Shown: positions 35,189 through 45,480, numbered from the stretch's first letter. The stretch: 64,000 bases of DNA from Clostridium sp. CF012 (GCF_018861755.1 NZ_JAHLEF010000009.1:110987-174986); one strand, 5' to 3'. Notes: generated from the letters alone by a model not told the origin. Translations and numbers: made by a program.

Positions 35189-36523
35189 ATGAGAACAAAA
35201 GCAGATGACCACATTACAAAATTATTTTTAAAATATGTGTTGTTAAATGTAATTAGTATGATAAGTCTATCATGCTACATATTGGCAGATACAATTTTCA
35301 TTTCGAGAGGTATGGGTAACAATGGACTAACCGCTTTAAACTTGGTGTTACCTGTTTACAGCCTTGTAAGCGGTATTGGCTTGATGTTTGGAATGGGCGG
35401 AGCAATACGATACGCTATTCTCACTGGTGAAAATAACACTAAAAAAGGAAATGCAGTATTTTCTCAGTCAATCGCTTTGTCTATTTTGGTCGGTGTTATA
35501 TTTACAATAATAGGTGGGTTTTTTTCGTCTCATATTGCAAGACTGCTGGGTGCAGATGAAACAGTATTACCATTGGCAAGCAAATATCTTCAAACCATAT
35601 TGCTGTTTTCGCCAGCCTTTATCGTAAATAATGTCCTCATTTGCTTTGTGCGAAATGACAATAATCCAAAGCTGTCAATGATAGCTATGATTACAGGAAG
35701 CCTTAGCAATGTGATACTGGACTACCTGTTTATATTTCCAATGAATCTTGGTATGTTTGGTGCTGCGTTGGCCACAGGGCTTGCACCAATTATCAGTATA
35801 TGTATACTATCTCTACACTTTATACAAAAACGCAATCATTTTAGGTTAATGAAAACAAGTCTGCAAATAAAGCCGACAACTCAAATTCTTTTACTTGGAT
35901 TGCCCTCATTTGTTACAGAGGTATCTTCGGGATTAATTATGCTCCTATTTAATTTTAGAATCCTAAATTTAGCAGGAAATATTGGTGTTGCAGCATACGG
36001 AATTATAGCTAATCTCGCTTTAATTGCCGTAGCTATATTTACGGGTATTGCACAAGGTATTCAGCCACTCATCAGTACGAACTTTGGAGCAGGCAACACA
36101 GGAAATGTTAAGAAAATATTTCATTATGCAACATATCTTGCATTTGGTATTGGTCTTGTACTTTACATTTTATCTAGCATATACCCAGAAAATCTTATTG
36201 CTCTATTTAAAAAAGAACAAAACCACACATTTACCGTTATGGCAATAGAAGGAATTCGAATTTATTTTGCCTCATTCCTTTTTATGGGTTTTAATATTGT
36301 AACCGCATCATTTTTTGCATCTGCAAATCAATCTGGCAAGGCATTTACTGTTTCAATGGCAAGAGGTTTTATTGCGGTGATACCCTCTATTTTTATACTA
36401 CCGTACTTCTTAAAGATGACTGGTGTTTGGTTGAGCATTCCATGTGCAGAATTAATCACGTTACTGGTAAGCATATTATTTGTTATGCATTATTTTAAAG
36501 GCTTTAGCTCTAGAACCAACTGA
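35189..36523 (+). CDS. MATE family multidrug efflux pump (MepA-like)
   Basis: 444 aa, twelve transmembrane helices in two MatE repeats. The first repeat begins LADTIFISRGMGNNGLTALN, the second near residue 230 (LLGLPSFVTEVSSGLIMLL). Sodium- or proton-coupled export of cationic drugs is the family role. It follows a BmrR-like regulator and its own promoter, leader ORF and attenuator, the typical setting of an inducible drug pump. Local base composition (for example TTCGCCAGCC, CCACAGGGC) is slightly richer in GC than neighbours, which hints at acquisition. Confidence 0.9.
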   Translation: MRTKADDHITKLFLKYVLLNVISMISLSCYILADTIFISRGMGNNGLTALNLVLPVYSLVSGIGLMFGMGGAIRYAILTGENNTKKGNAVFSQSIALSILVGVIFTIIGGFFSSHIARLLGADETVLPLASKYLQTILLFSPAFIVNNVLICFVRNDNNPKLSMIAMITGSLSNVILDYLFIFPMNLGMFGAALATGLAPIISICILSLHFIQKRNHFRLMKTSLQIKPTTQILLLGLPSFVTEVSSGLIMLLFNFRILNLAGNIGVAAYGIIANLALIAVAIFTGIAQGIQPLISTNFGAGNTGNVKKIFHYATYLAFGIGLVLYILSSIYPENLIALFKKEQNHTFTVMAIEGIRIYFASFLFMGFNIVTASFFASANQSGKAFTVSMARGFIAVIPSIFILPYFLKMTGVWLSIPCAELITLLVSILFVMHYFKGFSSRTN

Positions 36524-36748
36524 ATACTTTTATCACACTCTCTGTCAGCTATTAAAATAGTCGACCTTAGAAAAGTCATTTATTTTCAAAGCAGTACGTC
36601 TCTAATCATTGAGATATCCAAAGCCAATTTATTCACATGAAACAGCTCTGTTTATACATGGGTTATCTGATAGAACTCCCTTTGAATTTTTGGCAACAAG
36701 AAATTGAGTAAATAATGCTCTTATTAAGCGGTACAACTATTAGAACCC

Positions 36749-36778
36749 AGAAATCACGCTATATTTAGCGTGATTTCT
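36749..36778 (+). terminator. Terminator, copy 1 of a repeated hairpin
   Basis: AGAAATCACGCT/AGCGTGATTTCT with a 6-base loop, then TTTATTATTTC. The same sequence from AAATCACGCT through ATTATTTCAT recurs at 44395-44434, again after a + strand gene. The 36524-36748 gap before it shows no supported gene. Confidence 0.75.
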
Positions 36779-36803
36779 TTATTATTTCATGTGCTATTTT
36801 CAA

Positions 36804-37628
36804 TCAACCAATATCCTCTATTATTTTAGCTACCCACCTACAGAAATCCACTGATGCTTTTTTGGCTATTTCTATCACTCTTGCATGAGAGTGTTTTTGT
36901 TTTTGTATACCTGTAGCCATATTTGTAATGCAAGATATTCCAAGTACCTCTATGCCTAAATAATTTGCAGCTATAGTTTCAGGAACCGTAGACATTCCAA
37001 CAGCGTCGGCCCCTTGCCTCCCAATTGCTCTTATCTCTGCAGCTGTTTCATAATAAGGTCCCATAAACCCTGCATAAACGCCTTCTTTATACTCAACACC
37101 TATTTCATCTGCAACTTTCTTTGCTTTAGCTATTAATTCAAGTTTATAGGGTTCTGACATATCTGGGAATCTTGGTCCAAATCTTTCATCATTAATTCCA
37201 ATCAATGGATTATCAGAAACTAAATTAATAAAATCAGTAATAATCATCAATGTTCCAGGACTAAAGCTTGTATTTATCCCTCCACAGGCATTAGTTACTA
37301 TAAGCTTTTCAATGCCTAAAAGCTTCATCACGAATACTGGGTATGCAACTTCTTTCATTGTATAACCTTCGAAATAATGAAATCTGCCCTGCATTGCAAG
37401 TACAGCTACGCCTTTTATTTCCCCTAAAACTAATCTTCCTTCATGTCCGACCACTGTTGACTGTGGAAAATTTGGTATATCCTTATAGTTAATATATTCT
37501 TTATTTTCTATAGCATCGGCCAAATCACCCAGTCCTGAACCTAGAATAACTGCTATTTTAGGCTTTAACTTCATTTTACTCTCTATATACTTTACTGATT
37601 CGCTAACTTTATCATACATGTTCTTCAT
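36804..37628 (-). CDS. punA: Purine nucleoside phosphorylase I
   Basis: 274 aa, the normal length of the trimeric class. Motifs: AVILGSGLGDLAD near residue 27-39, the phosphate-binding VVGHEGRLV near 60, VTNACGGIN near 112, and the purine-site MSTVPETIAANYLGI near 212 with ITNMATG. Splits inosine and guanosine (and deoxy forms) with phosphate. AGGAGG 8 bases before the ATG. A GAAACCGGTTTC operator lies in the 42-bp gap to the LacI gene, which suggests separate control by that regulator. Confidence 0.93.
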   Translation of the reverse strand: MKNMYDKVSESVKYIESKMKLKPKIAVILGSGLGDLADAIENKEYINYKDIPNFPQSTVVGHEGRLVLGEIKGVAVLAMQGRFHYFEGYTMKEVAYPVFVMKLLGIEKLIVTNACGGINTSFSPGTLMIITDFINLVSDNPLIGINDERFGPRFPDMSEPYKLELIAKAKKVADEIGVEYKEGVYAGFMGPYYETAAEIRAIGRQGADAVGMSTVPETIAANYLGIEVLGISCITNMATGIQKQKHSHARVIEIAKKASVDFCRWVAKIIEDIG

Positions 37629-37659
37629 ATTCTTGTCCTCCTAAAATTTATTACAAAAA

Positions 37660-37671
37660 GAAACCGGTTTC
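37660..37671. promoter_or_regulatory. LacI-family operator, copy 1
   Basis: Perfect palindrome GAAACCGGTTTC between the lacI-type gene (its stop overlaps the last base) and the phosphorylase gene. It is identical to the copy at 38735-38746. Confidence 0.72.
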
Positions 37672-38702
37672 TATTTATGTAAAAAAATAATGCTATTACT
37701 CTTTATTTTTTTTGTACTATTTCTAATCTTCAGTTCATATGCCATAACAATATTTTTATTTTCTATCTTTTCATTCTGCAATTTTTCTAATATTAGTTTT
37801 GCTGCCTTAATTCCAGAATCATAATAATCAAAATTCATTGTTGTTAGAGTCGGTTCAAATATGGATGAAATCTCCATATCATCTATACCAACCACTGATA
37901 TATCCTCTGGAACCCTGTATCCTTTTTCTTTTAAATACTGAATTGCTCCAAAGGCTAAACGATCTATCGCTGCAAATACTGCGGTAGGAATTATTTTGGA
38001 ATTGTTAATTATACTTTTCATTGCTTCATATCCTGATGATATTTCGAAATCTCCTACTGATAAATATTCATCCGGTACATCGATGTTATTCTCTTTTAAT
38101 GCAGCCATATATCCTTCTTTTCTAAAACTTCCTATTGCCACTTTAGTTTCTGATAAGCCAATATATGCAATTTTTTCGTGTCTTTGACTAATCAAATGTG
38201 ATACTATTGCCTTAGCTGCATTAAAATCATCATATGTTACATAAGGAACATCTATTTTACTATTTTGTTGGCCCATTATTACAACTGGAATATTAATTTC
38301 ATTAATTAATTTTATGTGTTTCTCTTTAATCTCAGTGTGGAAAAATATAATTCCATCCAAATGTTTCTTTTGAAAAATATCAAAATATTTGAATTCATCA
38401 TTTTCACTTCCCCTTGAATTACCTAACAAAATATTATATCCTTCTTCATTCAACTTATCGGTAATACCTTCCGTTATATGCGAAAATGTATCAATACCAA
38501 TTCTAGGTAATATAACCCCTATTAATTTTGTTTTCTTAGTTACTAGCTCCTGTGCTAATAAATTAGGGGTATACCCCGTTTCTTTTAAAACTCTTTCTAC
38601 CCTTGCCCTTAATTCTGGGCTTACATTTTGTGAATTATTAATTACTCTTGACACTGTTGCTTTTGAAACTCCCGCTAACTTGGCAATATCTTTCATATCC
38701 AT
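37671..38702 (-). CDS. LacI family transcriptional regulator
   Basis: 343 aa from the ATG at 38702 (GGGGA 8 bases upstream). LacI helix-turn-helix and hinge at residues 1-58 (MKDIAKLAGVSKATVSRVIN, hinge YTPNLLAQELV), followed by a periplasmic-binding-protein-like core for a small ligand (VVGIDDMEISSIFEPTLTT). Two identical 12-bp palindromes, one before its own gene and one before the phosphorylase gene, define its likely targets. A nucleoside, purine or ribose ligand is a reasonable guess from the neighbour, as in CytR. Confidence 0.9.
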   Translation of the reverse strand: MDMKDIAKLAGVSKATVSRVINNSQNVSPELRARVERVLKETGYTPNLLAQELVTKKTKLIGVILPRIGIDTFSHITEGITDKLNEEGYNILLGNSRGSENDEFKYFDIFQKKHLDGIIFFHTEIKEKHIKLINEINIPVVIMGQQNSKIDVPYVTYDDFNAAKAIVSHLISQRHEKIAYIGLSETKVAIGSFRKEGYMAALKENNIDVPDEYLSVGDFEISSGYEAMKSIINNSKIIPTAVFAAIDRLAFGAIQYLKEKGYRVPEDISVVGIDDMEISSIFEPTLTTMNFDYYDSGIKAAKLILEKLQNEKIENKNIVMAYELKIRNSTKKIKSNSIIFLHK

Positions 38703-38734
38703 AAACTTAATCCCCACAAACTATCGACGTATTT

Positions 38735-38746
38735 GAAACCGGTTTC
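38735..38746. promoter_or_regulatory. LacI-family operator, copy 2
   Basis: Perfect palindrome GAAACCGGTTTC 32 bp before the lacI-type start. On the minus strand a promoter TTTACT-17-TACAAT lies just upstream, so the operator covers the transcription start: autorepression. Confidence 0.75.
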
Positions 38747-38855
38747 CAACTATAATTGTACAGCTTTTAATTTAAATAGTAAAGTATTTTGTTTAGTATG
38801 TCTCACCCGCTTATATCAGCATGCCTCTAGGGTTGTTTTTATCTTAGCAAATAGT

Positions 38856-39314
38856 TTAATCAATTAATTTTTCATAAAAAAACAAAAACTCATCTTCGGT
38901 TTGTCCAGTTTTTTTATAACCAACCTTTTCATATAAGTGTTGATTTCTTACACTATAATAAGGCGTTCCTAACACCCATTTTTTTACCTGTGGATGTAAT
39001 TCTTCTATTAACTTTAAGGTCTTAAAACCATATCCTTTATTATGATATTCTGGATGAATACACAGGTCTTCTAATTCATAAGATCTATTGTCCATCCCAT
39101 GGAGCCAAAAGAACCCAATTATATTATTATCAAGCATAATCTTATAGAATAAATAATCTTTAATCAAACGCTCTGTTTCTTCTTGGGATTCATATCCTGG
39201 AGGACCCCCATCTCTTCCAGGTCCAAATCTACGGGTTTCATCATTATAGGCTAATTTCTTAATTTCAGTTATACTTTTAGAATCTTCGACCTCAGCTTTT
39301 ATAATATTAATCAT
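38856..39314 (-). CDS. GNAT acetyltransferase
   Basis: 152 aa, GGGAGGA upstream. GNAT loop CIHPEYHNKGYGFKTLKLIE near residue 86-105 and VRNQHLYEKVGYKKTG near the end. Insertion FGPGRDGGPPGYES near residue 30 is unusual and glycine-rich. Substrate unknown. It lies 36 bp downstream of the UvrA paralogue and may be cotranscribed. Confidence 0.85.
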   Translation of the reverse strand: MINIIKAEVEDSKSITEIKKLAYNDETRRFGPGRDGGPPGYESQEETERLIKDYLFYKIMLDNNIIGFFWLHGMDNRSYELEDLCIHPEYHNKGYGFKTLKLIEELHPQVKKWVLGTPYYSVRNQHLYEKVGYKKTGQTEDEFLFFYEKLID

Positions 39315-39350
39315 TGATTAATTCCTCCCAGGGTTAACTTTTTTATAAAT

Positions 39351-42224
39351 TTATAAAACCTTCCTTAACCACTCCCCAGTAACAGATTCTTTTACTTCCA
39401 TCACTTCTTCTGGTGTTCCTTGTGCTACCACATAGCCTCCATTTTTACCACCCTCAGGGCCAAGATCAATTATGTGATCTGCTGTTTTCAGCACCTCTAG
39501 ATTATGTTCAATAACAAGCAATGAATGTCCAGTGTCTACAAATAGGTTTAAACAATTCAATAGTTTTTTTATATCTGAAATGTGAAGTCCTGTAGTAGGC
39601 TCATCTAATATATATAGATTATTTGAGCCGCTCTTTATCTTACCCAGTTCTGACGCAAGCTTTATTCTCTGTGCCTCTCCTCCTGATAAAGTTGAGGAGG
39701 ACTGACCTAATTTGATGTATCCCATTCCTAATTGATTAAGAATATCTAATTTGTAATGTATATTTTTCTTATCCTTAAAAAACTCTAATGCTTCTTCAAC
39801 GCTCATATCAAGAATCTCATATATGTTCTTTCCCTTATATCTAACGTCCAGTATCTCTTTCTTATATCTTTGTCCCTTGCATATTGGACATACAATTTCT
39901 ACATCAGGCATAAATTGTAGCTTTGTTACTATTCTTCCGTCTCCCTTGCAATGTTCACATCTTCCGCTGTTCTTACTATTAAAACTAAAGTTGGTATTTA
40001 CGTATCCCAAAGCTACAGCTTCCTCAGTTTTTGTGAACAACATCCTTATAGTATCAAACAGGCCTATATAAGTTGCGGGATTAGACCTACTATTCTTTCC
40101 TATTGGAGATTGATCTATATTTATAACATCATTTATATGTTCATGTCCTTCAAGGCCCCTATGCGCGCCTGGAATAATCCTTGGGTCTTTTAAACTCCTA
40201 AGCTTCTTATAGATGATATCATTAACAAGAGTACTTTTCCCTGACCCAGAAACCCCTGATATGCATACAAAAACACCTAAGGGAATATCTACATATATAT
40301 CTTTTAAATTATTTTCTCTAGCACCTAAAACAGTCAACTTATTACCATTATGCTTACGTCTTTCCCTAGGAACATCTATCATTTCTTTCCCTGATAAATA
40401 CCTTCCTGTTAAAGAATGCTTAGATTTCTTAATCTTATCTATGTTTCCTGTTTCAACGATTTCTCCACCATGTATTCCAGGTCCTGGTCCAATTTCCACT
40501 ATGTTATCTGCATTTTCTATTGTTTCCATATCATGTTCAACTACTATGACAGTGTTTCCGATATCTCTAAGGTGCTTCAATATCTTTATAACTTTTTTAC
40601 TGTCTCTAGCATGAAGCCCTACACCTGGCTCATCAAGTATATATATCATTCCCATAAGCCCTGAACTAATCTGTGATGCAAGCCTTATTCTTTGTGCTTC
40701 TCCACCCGATATAGTATCCGCTCGCCTTCCAAGTGCAAGATAATCTAGTCCAATCTCTATTAGCAATGAAACCCTCTTTTTTATCTCACTAACTATAGGT
40801 TCTGCTATATACCTTTTATCCTCTGAGAAGGTTAGTTTTTCCATAAATTCATATAGTTCCGTTAATTGCATCCAGCATAGCTGATGTATATTCTTATCTT
40901 CAATGAGAATATCAAACCTTTGTCTTTTTAACTTCTTGCCACCACAATCTGGACATGTATACTCCACCATCTTCTTTTTAAACCATTCAAAAGCTACTTC
41001 ATTTACTTTATCTTTTCTAGTTTCTTCCCTATACCAATGTTCAATTTGATTTATATATCCAGTAAATTGAATTGTTCTACCAACAAGCCAATTTCTATTC
41101 TTTATATTAGGCGGTGCTTCCATCATAATTTTTTCACCTTTTGTTCCATAAAACAATATGTCTTTAATTTCATCAGATAACTTTCTAAAAGGTGTATCTA
41201 GACTGAAACAATAATGCTTTGAAAGGTTATACATTATGATATGTTTAGATGTAGTTTCACCCTTAGGGCTATATACACTTGGATCGAAAGCTCCTTCATT
41301 TATGCTCTTGTCATGATTTATCACCATAAGCCTTTGATCTGCTTTTTTAGTAGTTCCTATTCCCCCACAATTTCTACAGGAACTAGACATGTTGTTAAAT
41401 GCGAAGTACTGTGATTGAATGTTAGCCATAGTAATATGATGTTTAGGGCAACCAAAGCTGCCGTAGAATCTATCTTTTATCTCTTGCGGTATATCTTCTG
41501 AAAGGATCTCCGCTATAAGCACATGTTCCCCCATTACCTCTAGTGCCGTTTCTAAAGAATTAGTTATGTTCTTTTCAATATTACCCACTATGTCAAATCT
41601 ATCAATGACTATTTTAATATCATGATCACAATATTCATCTATCTCTATTTCTTGGCTTATGTCTACTCTATTTCCATCTATAATCAGGTTATTATATCCC
41701 TTCTGCCTTATGTCATCAAAAAGATATTTATAATCCTCCCCATATAGCTTATGTACTGGTGTCAAAAACTCAATCTTTGTCCCCTTAGGTAGCGATAATA
41801 CTGATTCAACTATTTGTCCTGATGTCTTAATCTGATATTTTTCACCACAATACGGACACTTAGCTGTAGAAGCGGTGGCATATAACAATCTCATATAATC
41901 ATAAATATCTGTCATAGTCCCTACTGTAGATCTTGGATTAACAAGGCCCCTTTTCTGTTCTATCGCTATAACTGGAGATAAACCAAAAACAAAATCTACT
42001 TCTGGTTTCTTCAGTTGTGGTATTCTGCTTCGTGAAAAGGTAGGTAAGGAGTCAAGAAATCTTCTTTGACCCTCTCCATAAATAATATCAAAAGCAAGTG
42101 ATGACTTACCTGACCCACTTACACCTGTAATCACTGTAATCTTATCTCGTGGAATATTTACATCAATATTCTTAAGATTATTTTGTCTTGCACCCTTTAT
42201 CTCAATATTCTTTTTTACTAGCAC
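39351..42224 (-). CDS. UvrA paralogue (excinuclease subunit A-like)
   Basis: 957 aa from a GTG start, with AGGAGGGG 7 bases upstream. Two ABC modules: Walker A at 34-42 (GVSGSGKSS) and 657-665 (GVSGSGKST), signatures ISGGEAQR near 505 and LSGGEAQR near 840. Zinc-binding cysteine pairs are at 123/126, 283/286, 424/427, 756/759 and 779/782. [20 protein letters not shown] replaces the usual UvrA motif with small changes. No uvrB or uvrC is adjacent, and wild-type clostridia carry a separate uvrBA operon, so this is probably a second, specialised UvrA. Such paralogues are linked to DNA-drug resistance in some producers. Confidence 0.85.
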   Translation of the reverse strand: MLVKKNIEIKGARQNNLKNIDVNIPRDKITVITGVSGSGKSSLAFDIIYGEGQRRFLDSLPTFSRSRIPQLKKPEVDFVFGLSPVIAIEQKRGLVNPRSTVGTMTDIYDYMRLLYATASTAKCPYCGEKYQIKTSGQIVESVLSLPKGTKIEFLTPVHKLYGEDYKYLFDDIRQKGYNNLIIDGNRVDISQEIEIDEYCDHDIKIVIDRFDIVGNIEKNITNSLETALEVMGEHVLIAEILSEDIPQEIKDRFYGSFGCPKHHITMANIQSQYFAFNNMSSSCRNCGGIGTTKKADQRLMVINHDKSINEGAFDPSVYSPKGETTSKHIIMYNLSKHYCFSLDTPFRKLSDEIKDILFYGTKGEKIMMEAPPNIKNRNWLVGRTIQFTGYINQIEHWYREETRKDKVNEVAFEWFKKKMVEYTCPDCGGKKLKRQRFDILIEDKNIHQLCWMQLTELYEFMEKLTFSEDKRYIAEPIVSEIKKRVSLLIEIGLDYLALGRRADTISGGEAQRIRLASQISSGLMGMIYILDEPGVGLHARDSKKVIKILKHLRDIGNTVIVVEHDMETIENADNIVEIGPGPGIHGGEIVETGNIDKIKKSKHSLTGRYLSGKEMIDVPRERRKHNGNKLTVLGARENNLKDIYVDIPLGVFVCISGVSGSGKSTLVNDIIYKKLRSLKDPRIIPGAHRGLEGHEHINDVINIDQSPIGKNSRSNPATYIGLFDTIRMLFTKTEEAVALGYVNTNFSFNSKNSGRCEHCKGDGRIVTKLQFMPDVEIVCPICKGQRYKKEILDVRYKGKNIYEILDMSVEEALEFFKDKKNIHYKLDILNQLGMGYIKLGQSSSTLSGGEAQRIKLASELGKIKSGSNNLYILDEPTTGLHISDIKKLLNCLNLFVDTGHSLLVIEHNLEVLKTADHIIDLGPEGGKNGGYVVAQGTPEEVMEVKESVTGEWLRKVL

Positions 42225-42309
42225 TGAGAACCCCTCCTCTATCTATGAATCTTACTAAATCATCTGAAAGAACCAATAAACTACTATTTCTTCAGCTGAC
42301 TAAACTTTT

Positions 42310-43614
42310 CTAAATGGATACCTCCATATCACTATCAACCTTGAAATAGGCTGGTTCATACACAATGCTACTACTTTTATTGGTTAAATATGTTTGTGAA
42401 ATATCCTTAAGTAGTACCCCCTCCGCACAGAGCCATTCACAAATTTCACAAATTATATGAGTATCCAAAGTATTATTAAAATCCTGTGCTATTGTAGAAA
42501 GTGGTTTCATTTCATTTGCCTTATCAAAATAGTCCAAAATAGGCTTGCATATGATATCCATACGTTGTCTTAAATACTCATAAATCATGTCAATAGATTG
42601 AGATATATTTATGCTATTTTTTCTTTCATCCATAAGCCCCCTATATAATTTTTCAATAATTGGGCTATTATACTTTAACGCCTGTAATATAACCTCTCTT
42701 GAGGGAATATTATTATTTAACAGCACCTCTATGGCTGCTATATGTTTTAGTGTTTCAGTTATCCATAAATAGGAATATCGTACATCGCTTTTAACTTTCA
42801 GCCATTTTTCTGCCTTATATAGTCTCCAAAGAACCCATTCCGTTCTTTCCATTAAAGCATAGGATCTATCCCTTTCACCTATTTTATCATCAGCATTGAT
42901 GCTTTCGAAGATCTCTCTTACAGATTCATCCTTGCAGTAGACCATAGTTCCTAAGGAAAAGTATGAGTGTGCGCCTGAACCTCTTGTTATTCTTGCTAAA
43001 CTCTGTCTAAATTCACTTCTGGTCATTATATTTCCATTTATGTATATATCATCTTCTATGAGGCAGATCCAAGGATTAGGTTTACTATTATCATTAACAA
43101 TGATCTCCATATCAATATCTGACTTCTCCCATACCTGATCATAGGCCAGGCTTCCTTCTAAAATCACGGCTATGACATTGCTGTCCATCTTCAGTCTTTC
43201 GCACAATGTTTCCACTGCCTGCATATATCTTTTTTGTAAATCGCTGCTGGCAAAACTGACTTTCCAAAAATCCGTTGGGATTGCATGTGTATTAAGCTTC
43301 CTATAGTCATTAGGTGTAATGTCAAATATTCTCTTGAATGCCCTGGAAAAGGTTTCATGACAGTTGAATCCATAATCCAATGCAATATCAATTATCTTCT
43401 TATCAGTTCCTACAATTTCCCCAGCTGCCACAGATAATTTTCTTTTCTTTATATAATCTGCTACAGGAATTCCTATAACTGATTGAAATACTCGATGATA
43501 ATGATGAGTAGAATAAAAACATAACGCTGATAATTGTTCAAGTGTAATATCGTCCTTGATATGTTCTTCTATATAATCTAATGTCTTTTGAAGTTCATTA
43601 AAATAGTCAGACAT
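42310..43614 (-). CDS. AraC-type regulator fused to a nucleotidyltransferase-like domain
   Basis: 434 aa. Residues 9-107 are a full AraC double helix-turn-helix (DDITLEQLSALCFYSTHHYHR; FNCHETFSRAFKRIFDITP) at the N-terminus. From residue 125 a nucleotidyltransferase-like domain follows, with EGSLAYDQVWEKSDIDMEII at 153-172: the G-S and D-x-D of the polymerase-beta fold (G154, S155, D166, D168). The rest is helical, as in kanamycin or lincosamide nucleotidyltransferases and substrate-binding subunits. Known AraC proteins usually carry sugar or ligand domains. Either the domain modifies a small molecule or it senses one. Divergent from the ferritin-like gene. Confidence 0.75.
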   Translation of the reverse strand: MSDYFNELQKTLDYIEEHIKDDITLEQLSALCFYSTHHYHRVFQSVIGIPVADYIKKRKLSVAAGEIVGTDKKIIDIALDYGFNCHETFSRAFKRIFDITPNDYRKLNTHAIPTDFWKVSFASSDLQKRYMQAVETLCERLKMDSNVIAVILEGSLAYDQVWEKSDIDMEIIVNDNSKPNPWICLIEDDIYINGNIMTRSEFRQSLARITRGSGAHSYFSLGTMVYCKDESVREIFESINADDKIGERDRSYALMERTEWVLWRLYKAEKWLKVKSDVRYSYLWITETLKHIAAIEVLLNNNIPSREVILQALKYNSPIIEKLYRGLMDERKNSINISQSIDMIYEYLRQRMDIICKPILDYFDKANEMKPLSTIAQDFNNTLDTHIICEICEWLCAEGVLLKDISQTYLTNKSSSIVYEPAYFKVDSDMEVSI

Positions 43615-43886
43615 AATCCATCACCAACCTTTGAATATAGTATATCATCTAGTGATTTACTTTTCTTGATATTTTTTGATATGTTGTAAATGCTTGCAGT
43701 TACTACATTGTAGCGGAAAGTGTATTCTGTATGACTTAATAATAGAGGTTTCTTAGGTATGCCATTAGGAGTTTTTATCATTTTCGTTATACTATAGAAA
43801 TTCATACTTAAAACACTATAGTATTCACAGCTTAAACAAATTAAGCATATTATAAATTATGTAGCAAAAATTAGGAGAGATGTATT

Positions 43887-44333
43887 TTGTATTATAATAT
43901 GGACAGTTACTATTCTCAAATTTTTAGAGCAGATTCGTTAAATGATAAATTAATTGAGGCTATGAAGGCTGAAAGGCATGATAGAGTAAAATATCAAAGG
44001 ATGATGCAAATGACCACTGATCCTGCGGTAATTAAACAGATTAAATTTGCTTATGATGATGAGATTAAGCACTATGGAATGTTTCAACGAATATATTATC
44101 AACTTACAGGTGAAAAATTAGACATTCCTATACCAACTAATATTGAAAAATATAATACACTTATGGAGGCAGTACAAAGCAGTATTGAAGGAGAAAGTGA
44201 AGCTGTAGATCTATATAGAGAAATTTTTGCACTCATGACAAATAAACAAATGAGAGATGAGATCTTTGAAATTATTACAGATGAACAGGAACACTTTGGA
44301 AGGTTTATTTATTTATATTCAATGCTAAAATAA
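43887..44333 (+). CDS. Ferritin-like di-iron protein
   Basis: 148 aa from a TTG start, AGGAGA 8 bases upstream (an ATG four codons later is too far from it). Two helix pairs with carboxylate and histidine ligands: AERHDRVKYQ and DDEIKHYGMF, then EGESEAVDLYREI and TDEQEHFGRF. The E-x-x-H motifs mark a rubrerythrin-like four-helix bundle without the rubredoxin part. Likely role in peroxide removal or iron handling. It has its own terminator. Confidence 0.82.
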   Translation: MYYNMDSYYSQIFRADSLNDKLIEAMKAERHDRVKYQRMMQMTTDPAVIKQIKFAYDDEIKHYGMFQRIYYQLTGEKLDIPIPTNIEKYNTLMEAVQSSIEGESEAVDLYREIFALMTNKQMRDEIFEIITDEQEHFGRFIYLYSMLK

Positions 44334-44394
44334 TATTAGATTGTTAGGATTTTTAGAAGAATTACTTAAAATACATGTAGTCTTAAAAGTACGA

Positions 44395-44436
44395 AAATCA
44401 CGCTATATTTAGCGTGATTTCTTTATTATTTCATAT
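44395..44436 (+). terminator. Terminator, copy 2 of a repeated hairpin
   Basis: AAATCACGCT/AGCGTGATTT hairpin and TTTATTATTTCAT tail, identical over about 38 bases to the copy at 36751-36790. Ends the ferritin-like gene. Confidence 0.75.
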
Positions 44437-44510
44437 GTTATACTATATGAGAACTCTTGGATTTACACCTTTAAATGGAATCCGTTATTAGCTTTGTAGT
44501 ATTCCATTTA

Positions 44511-45152
44511 TTAATATCCTAACTGTTTTCCTACAATAATTACCTTTATCCTGTCTTTAATAAATTGCCCTCTAATAATTGTAAAATCATTACATATCCT
44601 GCTAGGGCTTTTACAATCTACGCAATAACCCAAAGTAGTACATGGAGTATTTTTATTTAATCTCTTTGCATCAATTGGAGCAGAGTAATTTCTAACTCTT
44701 TTTTCTGCTTCTTCTATATCTTTAACAATTTTATTCATTCCAGTTACTAAAATAACCTGTTTAGGCCCATACATCATTGGTGCCACTCTACTTCCATTAC
44801 CATCAATATTATAAAGTTCTCCACTTTCTGTTAAAGCATTTGTACTACATATGAACGTATCAGCAGAAAAATTTTGTATATATATTTGTTTTCTTTCTTC
44901 ACTTATGATACCATCTCTATACTTATCCAAAAAGATATAGTTTTCCTCGCGAAGAAAATCTATAACACCTGCTTCAAAGAGAGTCATAGAATCACCAACA
45001 CCTACTACAGAATTTTCAGCTATAAGTTTTTTCAAAAGTTCTATTAACTCCTTATTATCCTTAACAAAGAAGCCTTCCATGTTTCGTTTTCGTAAATTAT
45101 TTATAGTTCTATCAATTTGCTTTTCTATATACCACAAAACATCATTATCCAT
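44511..45152 (-). CDS. LUD-domain protein (lactate utilisation/YkgG-like)
   Basis: 213 aa from the ATG at 45152 (AAAGGA 11 bases upstream). LUD (DUF162) core: NSVVGVGDSMTLFEAGVID, then ADTFICSTNALTESGELYN with the family's T-(E/Q)-(S/T)-G, and DGNGSRVAPM. The C-terminal cysteines (CTTLGYCVDCKSPSRIC) could bind a metal or cluster. Such proteins are common in clostridia outside lactate operons; the reaction is undefined. Confidence 0.85.
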   Translation of the reverse strand: MDNDVLWYIEKQIDRTINNLRKRNMEGFFVKDNKELIELLKKLIAENSVVGVGDSMTLFEAGVIDFLREENYIFLDKYRDGIISEERKQIYIQNFSADTFICSTNALTESGELYNIDGNGSRVAPMMYGPKQVILVTGMNKIVKDIEEAEKRVRNYSAPIDAKRLNKNTPCTTLGYCVDCKSPSRICNDFTIIRGQFIKDRIKVIIVGKQLGY

Positions 45153-45287
45153 CGAAATATACATCCTTTCCAATAAAAAAGTTTCAACTCTTATTTTTTA
45201 CATTAAAAATAATAGGTAGATCATATGTTTTTTGGGGTAATTTTATCTATTTTTATAGTTTACGCCATTTGTAAATACATTTATTAG

Positions 45288-45480
45288 CTAAAGATTATGA
45301 CCATTTTCCATGTCGTTTAACTTTCTACTTTTAATTATTCTTATAACCACAAACTGTAGAATTATGATTGCTATACTAACGAATATCAGCAATCCAACAG
45401 ATGTAAAAGGCTTAAAATAATAACTCCACTTTTCACCTGTCGATCAGGTTATCAGTAAATAGGAGGCTATAAATGATATA
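45288..45480 (-). pseudogene. Membrane protein C-terminal remnant
   Basis: Frame with hydrophobic segments IISFIASYLLIT, an in-frame TGA, then GEKWSYYFKPFTS, VGLLIFVSIAIIILQFVV and a polar tail ending MENGHNL and stop. It resembles the end of an ABC-2-type permease. It overlaps the 3' end of the GNAT gene at 45433 in another frame, which shows that a deletion joined the two genes. Confidence 0.5.
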
